Part shown: piece after piece, positions 35,648 through 44,805 of the stretch
Layout of the letters: the number at the start of each line of letters is the position of its first letter
Position numbering within the stretch: the stretch's first letter is position 1
Source of the DNA: Albidovulum marisflavi
GTDB lineage: Bacteria > Pseudomonadota > Alphaproteobacteria > Rhodobacterales > Rhodobacteraceae
Direction: 5' to 3'
DNA: 64,000 nucleotides
NCBI RefSeq assembly: GCF_025751435.1
Contig: NZ_JAOWKY010000001.1
Location: 1,749,537 to 1,813,536, forward strand
Notes under the pieces: generated by a model
The model's database searches: none
What the model was told of the DNA's origin: nothing
Seen by the model: the letters and a program-made list of their open reading frames with translations, nothing else
Translations under genes and position numbers: made by a program

Positions 35648-37717
35648 TTGATCATCCAGTCGGCAAGGTTGGGAATTGCAGTTCTGTTCATGCTGGCATG
35701 GGCGGTGGCCGTATCCGGCGGTGCCCGCGCGGCGGAGCGTTGGGCGCTTGTGGTGGGGAACGCGGTCTACGACGATCCCGCGGTTCCCAGCCTTGCCAAT
35801 ACCCTCAATGACGCACGCACCATGGCGGCCTCGCTGAATGACATGGGATTTCGCGTATACCTGCTGGAAAATGCGAAGAAACAGGACCTTGGTGAAGTAG
35901 TCGCACAGATCGCGGCCGAGCAGGCCGGGGCGAAACTGGGGCTGTTCTTCTTTGCCGGCCACGGTCTTCAGCAAGCGGGCGTCAACTACATCCTGCCCGC
36001 GGATATGAGCCCGAGGGCCGCGGACTTTCTTCAGACGCAGACGGTTGCGCTGAACAATCTCTTGCGCGACCTCAAGGCGACCGGGATCGGTCAACTTGTG
36101 GTCATTCTCGATTCCTGCCGCAATTCGCCGTTCGGCGAGGACCAGGCTTTCGGTACAGGGCTGGCGCTGGTCGACGCGCCGGAAGACACGATCATCGCCT
36201 ATTCGACCGCGCCCGGAGCCGTGGCGCTGGACGGGGCAGGCAAGAACAGTCCGTTCACGGCGGCTCTGGCCTCGATCCTGGATGGCCCCGGACAGGACAT
36301 CCGCGACATCCTGCGTCTGGTTCGCGCCAAGGTTCGCTTTGCGACGGATGGGGCCCAGACGCCCTGGTTCATCGACAACACGAAATCCGCGCTGTTCATC
36401 CAGCCACGCGCGGCGATCGCGCTGTCGGAAGAGGAACAGAGCGCCCTTGCCGGGCCGATCACGCTTGCCTCCACGGCCTGGCAAACGATTTCAAACAGTT
36501 CGGACGTCAACGACTTCGAGCAATTCGCACAGGATTTTTCCGATAGCGAACTGGCGCCCGTGGCCTTGAGGCAGGTGTCGCTCTTGCGCGGATCTGGCCT
36601 GCCGGATTTGCCGCCGATGGACCTGGGCGTGCCCGATCCGAATCCGGATGTGCCCGGCGGCCTTGGGACAGTCATCAGCGGATGCGATGTCCTGGCGACG
36701 GGGATCGGCGACGTGTACGGTCTGGTCGAACCGGTTCCGCACGATCTGGTCAACACCCGGGCAGCGCTGCGGGCCTGTATCTCCGCTGTATCCGACGATC
36801 CTGAAAACCCACGGCTCAACGCGCTTCTCGGCCGCGTCTTGCGGCTGGAGGGGCGCTACGAGGAAGCCAAGATCTTCTACGACAAGGCGGTGTCCCTGGG
36901 CAGTTCGACCGCGTACGCCGGGCTTGTGGAACTGTACCGCTTCGGACTGGGTGTGCCGAAGGATCTGACCAAGGCCGCCGACTACGCTCGCAAGGGAGCG
37001 ATGATGGGCAACGCGCCGCTGAGGCTTGTTCTTGCGGGCTACTACAAGCAGGGCTGGGGCGTTCCCCAGTCGTTTTCCGAAGCGCGCCGCTGGCTCGAGA
37101 TCGCGTCCTATTCCGGCTATCCCGGCGCGCTGACCGCTCTTGGAGACATCTATCGCAGGGGCGAAGGCGTTCCGCCGGATCCAGCGCGGGCCATGAAGTA
37201 CTACAGGGCAGCCGCCGCGAACGGGAAGACGGACGCGATGAACAATCTCGGCATGGCCTACATGCGCGGCGACGGCATACCCGAGGACACCAACCAAGGC
37301 ATTCAGTGGCTGACCCAGGCCTCGGAACTGGGCAACCCCTATGCGGCTTATCACCTGGGCCGCGCATTTCGAAAAGGCTGGGGCGTCCAGGCGGATCCAA
37401 GCCAGGCCCTTGCCTACTTCCGTCTTTCCGCGCAGCGAAACTTCCTGGGTGCCTATACCCAGATCGGCGACATGCTGGCGGCTGGCGAGGGGACCGAAAA
37501 GGATGTGCATGAGGCATATGCGAACTATACGATCGCAATCGAGGCGGCGAAGTTGCGCGATACGATCGCGTCGGATGAAAACCTGAAGGAAGCGACCGAG
37601 AAACGGGACGCGCTGGCCAGGAACATGAGCGCCGAAGATGTTGCCAAGGCCGAAAGGATCGCGGCCAATTGGATCGCTCAGTACGGGCTGTTGGATTTCA
37701 ACCTGGTGAACGAGTGA
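35648..37717 (+). CDS. exported caspase-like protein (peptidase C14) with Sel1 repeats
   Basis: A 689-residue protein read from TTG 35648. The signal peptide ends near residue 29 (AVAVSGGARAAE). A caspase p20-like domain spans about 31-260: opening RWALVVGNAVYDD, catalytic His105 in FFAGHGLQ and Cys157 in ILDSCRNSPF. A short repeat about 295-330 (WQTISNSSDVNDFEQFAQDF) is followed by a linker and five to six Sel1-like TPR repeats (about 395-630; RFGLGVPKDLTKAADYARKG, MRGDGIPEDTNQGIQWLTQA). It would work in the periplasm. The dyad looks intact. It sits between sulfotransferase and glycosyltransferase genes, 30 bp ahead of the next gene. Confidence 0.9.
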   Translation: MIIQSARLGIAVLFMLAWAVAVSGGARAAERWALVVGNAVYDDPAVPSLANTLNDARTMAASLNDMGFRVYLLENAKKQDLGEVVAQIAAEQAGAKLGLFFFAGHGLQQAGVNYILPADMSPRAADFLQTQTVALNNLLRDLKATGIGQLVVILDSCRNSPFGEDQAFGTGLALVDAPEDTIIAYSTAPGAVALDGAGKNSPFTAALASILDGPGQDIRDILRLVRAKVRFATDGAQTPWFIDNTKSALFIQPRAAIALSEEEQSALAGPITLASTAWQTISNSSDVNDFEQFAQDFSDSELAPVALRQVSLLRGSGLPDLPPMDLGVPDPNPDVPGGLGTVISGCDVLATGIGDVYGLVEPVPHDLVNTRAALRACISAVSDDPENPRLNALLGRVLRLEGRYEEAKIFYDKAVSLGSSTAYAGLVELYRFGLGVPKDLTKAADYARKGAMMGNAPLRLVLAGYYKQGWGVPQSFSEARRWLEIASYSGYPGALTALGDIYRRGEGVPPDPARAMKYYRAAAANGKTDAMNNLGMAYMRGDGIPEDTNQGIQWLTQASELGNPYAAYHLGRAFRKGWGVQADPSQALAYFRLSAQRNFLGAYTQIGDMLAAGEGTEKDVHEAYANYTIAIEAAKLRDTIASDENLKEATEKRDALARNMSAEDVAKAERIAANWIAQYGLLDFNLVNE

Positions 37718-37750
37718 GCGGGGCCGGCCAGTCCGCCAAGGAGGGTCCGT

Positions 37751-39040
37751 GTGAAAGCCGGTGACCTTCCCATCGTTTTCCTGTCGTTGGATGAGCCATG
37801 GGCGGATTCCTACTTCGCGGACCTGCGCCGCAATTTCCCCAAGGCGCTGCGCGTGCAAGGCGTTCTGGGGCTGGATGCCTGCCACAAGGCGGCGGCGAAG
37901 GCCGCGGGAACGCGCTGGTTCGTGACGGTTGATTGCGACACCCTGGTTCAACCGGAGTTCGCCGAGGTCGAGATCCCCGAGGAATTCCTGACCGACACTT
38001 GCCGCATCGAATGGTCCAGCCGCAACGGGGTCAACGGCCTGAGCTACGGCAACGGATCCGTGAAGTGCTGGCCGGCGCGACTGGTCGAGCGGATGCGCAC
38101 CCACGAAGCCGCACCTTCCGGCCAAAGATCAATCGATCATGACATTGGCAAGGCTCGAGCCCAGGGGGCCACGGGACAACGCATTCTGTTGCCCGGGATG
38201 TATTCAACGACCCATCCGGCGCAGACGCCCTTTCATGCGTTCCGATGCGGATTCCGTGAAGGCGCCAGACTGGCTTCGGGTGGAGATGTTCTGCGCGTCG
38301 GAAAGGGCTTCTCAGAAAGGCTGCCATCCTGGCACCGTCAGCGAGTGACGGTCTGGGGCAGCCTCGGCCGGCACGCTCCGAACGGCATCTGGGTACTCTA
38401 CGGCGCGCGCCTTGGCGTGCTCATGGCGCAGCTCGGTGATTGGGACGTGACCCTGATCAACGACTATCGCTGGTTCGGTGCGCTGTGGGAGGACATGGTG
38501 GCCCCCCGTTTCGCGGGTGTTTCGGCAGTTTGCCCGATGACGGGCTTCCGCTGGGATGTCGGGCGCGTCGAAGACGAAGCGCGGGGCCTTGCGCGGCGGC
38601 TCCAAGAGGAACTTGCCTTCACTGTGCCAGAGGTCGAGGCCGACGCAAGCCGGTTCATCGTTGGGCATATTTACGAGAATCGCTCTCCAAGCATGATGGA
38701 TATAGTCGGCGTCCTTTTCGACAAGGGGCGGGACTTGAAACGCGATCCCGCGCGCGCGGAGGAGCATTTCGAGATCGGTGTCGCCTACAATCTGGCGTCC
38801 TCGCACAACAATTTGGCGCGCATGCACCATCTTGAGCGGAGTGCCGTGCCGGACACGGCCAAGGCCCTCTATCACTACGAGCGCGCGGTAGAGCTCGAAG
38901 ATCGCTTTGCGCCATGGCATCTGGCGAACTTCCTTTCAGAGCGCGAGCCTGGCAGAGACCCTTCGCAGATCGCCATGCTCAAGGATCTGTCGCGCGCGCG
39001 GGGCTTCGACCCCGATGCGGCTGGGCAACAACCGGCATGA
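37751..39040 (+). CDS. putative glycosyltransferase with C-terminal Sel1-like repeats
   Basis: A 429-residue protein starting at GTG 37751 after AAGGAGG. The N-terminal 250 residues look like a GT-A-type sugar transferase: PIVFLSLDEPWADSYFADLR and the DxD motif VDCDTLVQPEF near residue 60, where metal and nucleotide sugar would bind. The last 130 residues carry Sel1-like repeats (DKGRDLKRDPARAEEHFEIG; YHYERAVELEDRFAPWHLA), like those of the caspase-like neighbour. No signal peptide. It overlaps the next gene by ATGA. The sugar is unknown. Confidence 0.72.
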   Translation: MKAGDLPIVFLSLDEPWADSYFADLRRNFPKALRVQGVLGLDACHKAAAKAAGTRWFVTVDCDTLVQPEFAEVEIPEEFLTDTCRIEWSSRNGVNGLSYGNGSVKCWPARLVERMRTHEAAPSGQRSIDHDIGKARAQGATGQRILLPGMYSTTHPAQTPFHAFRCGFREGARLASGGDVLRVGKGFSERLPSWHRQRVTVWGSLGRHAPNGIWVLYGARLGVLMAQLGDWDVTLINDYRWFGALWEDMVAPRFAGVSAVCPMTGFRWDVGRVEDEARGLARRLQEELAFTVPEVEADASRFIVGHIYENRSPSMMDIVGVLFDKGRDLKRDPARAEEHFEIGVAYNLASSHNNLARMHHLERSAVPDTAKALYHYERAVELEDRFAPWHLANFLSEREPGRDPSQIAMLKDLSRARGFDPDAAGQQPA

Positions 39041-39897
39041 CAGGGCAGGCGCCATATCCATGTTTCTGGTTTTCGCCTGATCCGGCGCCCCGGGCCGTTG
39101 CTCTCAGGATGGACAGCTATTTCCCTGATGCGCGCCTCATGGATGCTGCGGACACGGACGCGCTGGTTCGGGCGCTGGAGGGGTGCGCGGCCGATTGGGT
39201 GTTCGTGATGGGACCCGACCTTCTGCCCTACTCGACCTTGCCTGGCGCGCGTCCGGATCACCTTCACATTGCAAAGCGCAGGCCGGTGCGTTTCCTGTCG
39301 CGGAACTCCGTGACGGGTGAGTTTGACGCCGAGCATGGGCCAGAGCTTTGGCCGTGTGACCTGCTTCTGAGAAAGGCTTCCCAATGGGGCGCCGCGCCGG
39401 ATGTGTCCCTTGTCCCGCAGGCGATGGCGCAGTGGTACGTCAATGCGACCGGAGAGACCACCTTCCGCAATGCACATGCTTCGATCTCGGCCCGCCTGGC
39501 GATGCCCGGCGACGCGCAGGCAAGGCGCGAACTGGAAATAAGTGCCTCGCTCGGTGCCGACGCCCCGCACGGCTATGCGTGGATCGCTGGCGCCTGCGCC
39601 GCACTTCTTGGCCTTTCCGAACAGAGCGCGGCATGGATTGAAGACGCCGAAGCGGCGCGTCTTGCGGCGGCGGATTCCGCCCGCCGCGTCCGCCTGGAAA
39701 CGGACTTTGAAGTTCGCGTTCTCACGCCGGGCGAATGCAGGATCATCCGCGATCTCTGCTTCCAGATGCCTCCGGCGCAGATCTATGGCAGGGCAGCCAA
39801 GCTTGCCGAGGATGGCACGAAAGAGGGCGACCGGAATGCCCGGATACTGCGCGCCGCCGGCGATTGGCTATGGCTGGGTCAGTACCCGCCGGATTGA
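39037..39897 (+). CDS. hypothetical protein coupled to the putative glycosyltransferase
   Basis: A 286-residue cytoplasmic protein, start set at ATG 39037 because of the ATGA overlap with the preceding stop. It opens MTGQAPYPCFWFSPDPAPRA and has a glycosyltransferase-like early segment (CAADWVFVMGPDLLPYS; LLPYSTLPGARPDHLHIAKR), but no DxD motif. No recognised family. Its 3' end overlaps the convergent lipoprotein gene by 30 bp. Confidence 0.72.
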   Translation: MTGQAPYPCFWFSPDPAPRAVALRMDSYFPDARLMDAADTDALVRALEGCAADWVFVMGPDLLPYSTLPGARPDHLHIAKRRPVRFLSRNSVTGEFDAEHGPELWPCDLLLRKASQWGAAPDVSLVPQAMAQWYVNATGETTFRNAHASISARLAMPGDAQARRELEISASLGADAPHGYAWIAGACAALLGLSEQSAAWIEDAEAARLAAADSARRVRLETDFEVRVLTPGECRIIRDLCFQMPPAQIYGRAAKLAEDGTKEGDRNARILRAAGDWLWLGQYPPD

Positions 39898-40521
39898 TCC
39901 AGACGACCGGCACGTCTCCTGCGGCCCGAGAGAGCCCGCTTCCTTTCCGGTGAACTCTGCCCGGATTTTCTTGGGGGGGTGATCGCCCGCGATCGAGGTC
40001 CGTACAACCTGCACCCTGTGGCGCTCGGTGACGCGCGCGGCAAACCCAGAGCCGTCGGAAAGTTGCGCCACATGCACGGTAAATCTGGAGCGGGAAGAAA
40101 ACTGCCGTCGGTCCAGTGCGCCGTCGCCATCGGAACCGGCCGGCAGTGCGGAGTCGGCGGTCGTGCCGCCAAGCCGGGCGCGATGGCCGCCTGTCGCCAC
40201 TTCGAACGTACCGCAATCAAGGACGTCGGACGAGGTCGTGGTGCCGCTGACCTTTCCTGCCCTGACATCAACGCTCAGTTTCGCGTATCCGGCGTCCGTC
40301 AATCTCTGGGCGATTCCGGTAACGGCCTCTTCGCCGTTGGCTCCGGCAACGCGGAAATAGGATCCGTCTTCGCCTTGGGATACCGGCGCTTCGTACCGCA
40401 GAGTGGTGGGGATTTGCTGGAAGCTTGAGGGGTCCTTGGGATCAGGCATCGTGCAGGCGGCTGCCAGAAGGGTCATGCCCAAGATGGCGGCGCGTGACGC
40501 AGGTATGACCCGAAGCAACAT
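39868..40521 (-). CDS. putative lipoprotein
   Basis: A 217-residue protein with a lipoprotein signal (GMTLLAAACTMPDP, lipidated Cys23). The mature part begins PKDPSSFQQIPTTLRYEAPV. No family is recognised. It is the downstream member of a minus-strand pair with the secreted gene 23 bp upstream. It would be anchored in the periplasm or outer membrane. Confidence 0.72.
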   Translation of the reverse strand: MLLRVIPASRAAILGMTLLAAACTMPDPKDPSSFQQIPTTLRYEAPVSQGEDGSYFRVAGANGEEAVTGIAQRLTDAGYAKLSVDVRAGKVSGTTTSSDVLDCGTFEVATGGHRARLGGTTADSALPAGSDGDGALDRRQFSSRSRFTVHVAQLSDGSGFAARVTERHRVQVVRTSIAGDHPPKKIRAEFTGKEAGSLGPQETCRSSGSIRRVLTQP

Positions 40522-40544
40522 GAATGACCCTTTCCCGCCCGATA

Positions 40545-40877
40545 TCAGTACAGACTGCCCCCAGATCCTGCCGAAAGAACGGCAGATGGCGCGGCAGGCA
40601 CCGTTACAGGTTCACATTCTACCGCGGCCGAAGCCGCGCCGCGCACGCCCAGAGTCGTCAGCATCGTCACCGCCTCTGCAAGATGCTGGCCGGCAGGATT
40701 GCGGCGCAGATACCAGCGAAATCCTTCCGCTGAACAGGATTTTTGCGCCAGTAGCCAGTCGGCCTCGTCGGTCTGGTTCGTCTGTGCTCCGGTGGGCGAA
40801 ACCGAACTGCCAAAAAGAAGGGTCACCAAGAAGGCGCGCCAAAAAATGATCCAACGCGAAACGGCTGCCATTTTCAT
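40545..40877 (-). CDS. small secreted protein sharing a repeat with the caspase-like protein
   Basis: A 110-residue protein with a signal peptide (to about residue 31, SSVSPTGAQ). The mature part reads ADWLLAQKSCSAEGFRWYLR followed by a Pro and an Ala-rich helix; the pattern W...S......F..YL...P...LA.A matches the short repeat in the caspase-like protein (WQTISNSSDVNDFEQFAQDF). It lies in the middle of the glycan cluster and 23 bp before the lipoprotein gene. Function unknown. Confidence 0.68.
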   Translation of the reverse strand: MKMAAVSRWIIFWRAFLVTLLFGSSVSPTGAQTNQTDEADWLLAQKSCSAEGFRWYLRRNPAGQHLAEAVTMLTTLGVRGAASAAVECEPVTVPAAPSAVLSAGSGGSLY

Positions 40878-40928
40878 TCCCCTCGCTGCGATGACAGGGT
40901 GCCGGATTTTCGCGAGATAAACAACTTG

Positions 40929-41381
40929 TTAACGTAGGCGGGTCTTCTTTTCGGTTGGCGGAAGCCGGGCAATCGACGCGCGCATTGCCAAAAGCCCCGC
41001 CTCACTTGCGGATCCGAGCGGACAAAGCGCGCTGATGTGCCATTTCTCGCAGATGGTCCCCAGGCGTCTTGCCGCGTAAAGGACACGGGCCGAGTCGGGT
41101 TCGGGGGCACTCGAACTGTCGGTGAACGGCAGGAACTCGGTTCTGATGCCGGGCGTCTGATACAGCGCAAGATCGCGCGACGCGGTGATCAGAAGCGTAA
41201 TCTTTCCCAACTGACGCAGCGCCGCATGAACCTGCGCCGTCTCGCAGTCGAAACCCAGTGCGAGGGCGGCCGTGGCGTCCGGTATGGGCGGGACACCTTC
41301 GGGCGTTCTGCGCAAATCGCTGGTGGCGACGGCTTGTCGGCCGGCCTCCATTGCCTCACGGAAACGACTGAGCAGGGCCAT
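40929..41381 (-). CDS. hypothetical protein of the glycan cluster
   Basis: A 150-residue protein without signal peptide, MALLSRFREAMEAGRQAVAT onward. The middle (IPDATAALALGFDCETAQVH; ITLLITASRDLALYQTPGIR) looks like an alpha/beta fold but no family is recognised. It is divergent from the two-domain glycosyltransferase gene, whose upstream open frame covers it on the other strand. Confidence 0.6.
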   Translation of the reverse strand: MALLSRFREAMEAGRQAVATSDLRRTPEGVPPIPDATAALALGFDCETAQVHAALRQLGKITLLITASRDLALYQTPGIRTEFLPFTDSSSAPEPDSARVLYAARRLGTICEKWHISALCPLGSASEAGLLAMRASIARLPPTEKKTRLR

Positions 41382-41468
41382 GTGCGTATTCCCAGCAGAC
41401 TGTCGTGGACATCTTACGCACCTTGGGTCACTCTACTCGCATGTTCAAGTCTATCGCGCTGGAATGTC

Positions 41469-43625
41469 GTGCAATTTGACGTCCTGATCCTGGGCGATAT
41501 CCGGTTTCCCGGCGGTACCGCGACGGCCATGGCCTCAGAGGTTCGTGCCTTGGCAGGGGCGGGCTACTCAGTCGGCATCCTGCCGGTCAAAGGCGGCGTC
41601 CTGAACTTTCCGCATCCGGTCAATCCGGCCTTGCAAGCGGTGCTGGGGCACGATCGGATCGCGCTGGTCCATCCGGGTGTCGTGCCTCGCGCAAGTCTAT
41701 GCATCCTGCACCACCCACAGCTTTACGTCGAGCTTCCCGCCGAGCCGGTTCGGATTGTCGCAGACGAATTTCGCATGGTCGTGCATCATCCGCCGGTCGA
41801 CGCGCACGGCGTGCCGAATTACGATTGGCAGGCGATCGATCGAAATCTGCGGCTTCTGTTCGGCCCCATGCGTTGGGCACCGGTGGGGCCCAAGGTGCGC
41901 GCGGCTTTCCAAGGGCTTTCTGAAGGACCTGACCTGACCTCGGAAGACTGGGTCAACGTTCTGGACACCGCGGATTTTCAGCTGGCGCGCGCGGGGTTCT
42001 TGCCCGCTGTCCCTGTCGTCGGCCGGCATGGACGGCCCGATCCACAGAAATGGCCCGACGACAGATCGGGTTTCCTGGCAGCCTATCCGGCTCACCGGGA
42101 CATCCGTGTCAGGCTCATGGGTTATGGGCCGGAGCAGGACGCGGTCGTGGGCAAACGCCCTGGGAACTGGGAGGTTCTGCCTTTCAACGCCGAACCGGTG
42201 CGGCGTTTCCTTGGCAGCATCGACTACTACGTTCACTTCCATGGCCGCGATTGGATCGAGGCTTTCGGACGCGCCATACTTGAGGCGATCGCATCGGGCG
42301 CCGTTGCGGTCTTGCCCGAGCATTTCCGGGACGTCTTCGGCGAAGCGGCTGTCTATTGTCCCGCCAAGGGGGTGGCCGAGACCGTGCTGGCGCTGCACCG
42401 CGATCCCGCTGTCTACGCCCGGCAATCCTCCCGTGCGCTCGCGATCATTCGTGAGTCCTATGGCCCGGAAACGGCTGTGGCGCGGGTGCGCCGGATCATA
42501 GGAGCGCCGGCGCCGATGACCGCCTTGCCGGCGCGGGCAGCAAAGGCGGCGAAGGCCTTGTTCCTGACCTCGAACGGTGTCGGTATGGGGCATCTCACAC
42601 GTGCGCTCGCTGTCGCGCGGCGTTTGCCCCCGAGTGTTCGTCCCGTGGTCGTGACGCTATCCAAGGCCTTCGGCGTATGCGAGGCGGAAGGTATTGAGTC
42701 CGAGTATCTGCCCTACCACAAATCGGTCGGCATGGATTACGAGCGCTGGCAAGGATTTCTTGCGCGCGAAATGGACGACATCCTTGGCTTCCATCGGCCT
42801 CAGGTCTTCGTTTTCGACGGCAACGTGCCCTATCCGGGGCTGGTGGCGGCGCTGAGCGGGCGGCAAGAGCTGTGGAAGGTCTGGGAAAGGCGAGCGATGT
42901 GGGCGCCGGGCGCTGGCGCGCACCACCTGGAGCAGGAACCCGCCTTTGACGCGGTCATAGAGCCGGGAGAATTGGCCAGCGTCATGGACCGCGGACTGAC
43001 GCGCGGCAGCCGGACGCGAACCATCACCGTACCGCCCGTCCGCTACCTGCGTCACGGAGAAGGACTGGATCGCCAAGCCGCACGCAAGCAACTGGGCCTG
43101 GATCCGGACGCGACGGCGGTTCTGCTGCAGCTTGGTTCGGAAAACAACTTTGACCTGTCGTCCGTTCGCAACGCCGCGATCGCCGCGCTGAATCGCTATC
43201 CGGGGACGGCCGTGGTCAATGCCGAGTGGCTGATCCGAAATGGGACGACCGAGGTTCCTCCTGGCGTTGCAGTGCTGCGCCAGTTTCCCATAGCTCGGTA
43301 CCTGGCAGCCTTCGACTTCGCGATATCCACGGCGGGCTACAATACCTATCACGAAAACCTCTTCGCAGGGCTGCCAACCATCTTTGTTCCGAACGAGAAC
43401 CCCGAACAGGACGAACAGTGGCTGCGCGCCCGCTATGCCGAAATGGGGGGATTGGCGATGTCGGCGCGCATCCTTGATCCCTATGATCTGGCGCCGAAGA
43501 TCGAGGCGATGATGGATCCCGCCGTTCGCGAAAGCCTGTCGCGCTCCTGCGCGGCTCTTGATCCGTTGAACGGCGCCGACGCTGCCGCGAGCTACATCTC
43601 GGAACTGGCGATGATCCGTCGTTAG
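41469..43625 (+). CDS. two-domain glycosyltransferase (GT4-like plus MurG/GT28-like)
   Basis: A 718-residue protein with two GT-B units. Residues 1 to about 345: FDVLILGDIRFPGGTATAMA at the start and the acceptor-side IEAFGRAILEAIASGAVAVL near 270, typical of GT4. Residues about 360-715: ALFLTSNGVGMGHLTRALAV (glycine-rich GT28/UGT opening), FDGNVPYPGLVAAL and the sugar-nucleotide region DFAISTAGYNTYHENLFAGL near 620. The start is GTG 41469; the much longer open frame upstream is antisense to the preceding gene. Such a fusion could add two sugars in sequence. Its stop overlaps the convergent radical SAM gene. Confidence 0.83.
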   Translation: MQFDVLILGDIRFPGGTATAMASEVRALAGAGYSVGILPVKGGVLNFPHPVNPALQAVLGHDRIALVHPGVVPRASLCILHHPQLYVELPAEPVRIVADEFRMVVHHPPVDAHGVPNYDWQAIDRNLRLLFGPMRWAPVGPKVRAAFQGLSEGPDLTSEDWVNVLDTADFQLARAGFLPAVPVVGRHGRPDPQKWPDDRSGFLAAYPAHRDIRVRLMGYGPEQDAVVGKRPGNWEVLPFNAEPVRRFLGSIDYYVHFHGRDWIEAFGRAILEAIASGAVAVLPEHFRDVFGEAAVYCPAKGVAETVLALHRDPAVYARQSSRALAIIRESYGPETAVARVRRIIGAPAPMTALPARAAKAAKALFLTSNGVGMGHLTRALAVARRLPPSVRPVVVTLSKAFGVCEAEGIESEYLPYHKSVGMDYERWQGFLAREMDDILGFHRPQVFVFDGNVPYPGLVAALSGRQELWKVWERRAMWAPGAGAHHLEQEPAFDAVIEPGELASVMDRGLTRGSRTRTITVPPVRYLRHGEGLDRQAARKQLGLDPDATAVLLQLGSENNFDLSSVRNAAIAALNRYPGTAVVNAEWLIRNGTTEVPPGVAVLRQFPIARYLAAFDFAISTAGYNTYHENLFAGLPTIFVPNENPEQDEQWLRARYAEMGGLAMSARILDPYDLAPKIEAMMDPAVRESLSRSCAALDPLNGADAAASYISELAMIRR

Positions 43626-44707
43626 GCGGCCGAGCTTGTGGATGGACCGAATTCATCCGTAGACACATAGGTTGAGTTGAACGCGTCAATGCCCGTCTGC
43701 CCACAGATCTGCGCGCATTTCACAAGCCGTTCCCGACCCGGCCCCCATGCGCGCGTAAAGTGTGGCAAGTATCGCTCGATGATGACCGGCAGAGGCGTTT
43801 CTCGTAGGTTCAGGCGGTGCTCGCCGATCCTGGCGACAAGGTCGTGATAGGACTTGTGGGCGGCGGATGACTTCCGGCTGTCGGGCAGCCCCGGCTTGTC
43901 GTGCAGGATCGCACCCAGCCAGCAACAGGGAAAGACATGTCCCGTCGCCGCGACATAGACCGAACCCTGGGGGATCACCTTGCACTGGATCGGGCAGGTC
44001 GCCAAAGCCTCGCGGTCGGGCCGCGCGGCAAGTGCGGGTGCGGGAAAGCGATCGCTGGGGTGCAGGCGGTCGACCTCTTGCCCGTCGTCGTCGAGAACTC
44101 TGTGTTCCGGACCGTTGAAACGGGTCGTGGACTTCAGAACGAAGCGTTCGAAACCCATCTTGCGTGCCATCGCGCGGGCGGTCTCTACCTCGTGCTGATT
44201 ATGGGCAAAGACCAGCATGTCCCAGGTTGCCCGGCCTCCGGCATCCACGAAGGTTGAGGCGTTCTCCAGGATCGTTTCGAATCGTGTGTGGCGTCGGTAA
44301 CGGCGGTGCGTTTCCGCGGTGGCGCCATCCAGTGCGAAATGAACGTGCGCGCCAAGCGCGCCGAGGTCCGACCAGAAGCTTTTCGCACGTGCGCTTCCGT
44401 TGGTGATCAGGTTCAGGTGCAGCCGGCGATTCATCCGTCGCGCGTGCTCCAGCATCGGCAGGCAGTCTTGCGCGATGATCGGGTCGCCGAAGTTTCCACA
44501 GAACGTCAGCGTGGACAGCTGCCTCAGGAAGGTTGGGGAGAACCACTCGACGAACTCGGCAAGCGCGATTTCCTTCAGGGGAAGGTTCGCGCGCGTGCGG
44601 CCGCCGGCGATGTTCCGGCCACACATCGGGCAGGCGGCCTGGCATTTCGCGCTTGGCTCAAGGTGCAGGTTGCGCACCTCGGCGTAGCTGTAAAACCTTT
44701 GGAACAT
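43622..44707 (-). CDS. radical SAM protein with SPASM-like C-terminus
   Basis: A 361-residue enzyme. The 4Fe-4S cluster motif CQAACPMC supplies Cys22, Cys26 and Cys29 (CxxxCxxC). FCGNFGDPII near 70 is the typical second strand with the SAM glycine. The C-terminal part has more cysteines (CPIQCKV, FPCCWLG, CAQICGQTG), suggesting auxiliary clusters as in SPASM/twitch proteins, which modify peptides or sugars. No peptide precursor gene was noticed beside it. It shares the minus strand with the dehydrogenase upstream but is 98 bp away. Confidence 0.88.
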   Translation of the reverse strand: MFQRFYSYAEVRNLHLEPSAKCQAACPMCGRNIAGGRTRANLPLKEIALAEFVEWFSPTFLRQLSTLTFCGNFGDPIIAQDCLPMLEHARRMNRRLHLNLITNGSARAKSFWSDLGALGAHVHFALDGATAETHRRYRRHTRFETILENASTFVDAGGRATWDMLVFAHNQHEVETARAMARKMGFERFVLKSTTRFNGPEHRVLDDDGQEVDRLHPSDRFPAPALAARPDREALATCPIQCKVIPQGSVYVAATGHVFPCCWLGAILHDKPGLPDSRKSSAAHKSYHDLVARIGEHRLNLRETPLPVIIERYLPHFTRAWGPGRERLVKCAQICGQTGIDAFNSTYVSTDEFGPSTSSAA

Positions 44708-44805
44708 GCGCCTTCACCACCTGAGAAACGCACCGGACTTCGACATGACCACAGAGCGCAATACTGACCCAAGAGCTATGGGCTGTCACCCGCAAAGCCT
44801 GACTT

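Noticed and set aside
36491..38125. Minus-strand open frame of 544 codons over the caspase-like gene
   Set aside because: Antisense shadow of a protein with signal peptide, catalytic dyad and Sel1 repeats; no recognisable wording in the minus frame.
41037..41468. 144-codon N-terminal extension of the two-domain glycosyltransferase
   Set aside because: It overlaps the minus-strand hypothetical gene and shows no glycosyltransferase sequence before the GTG at 41469.
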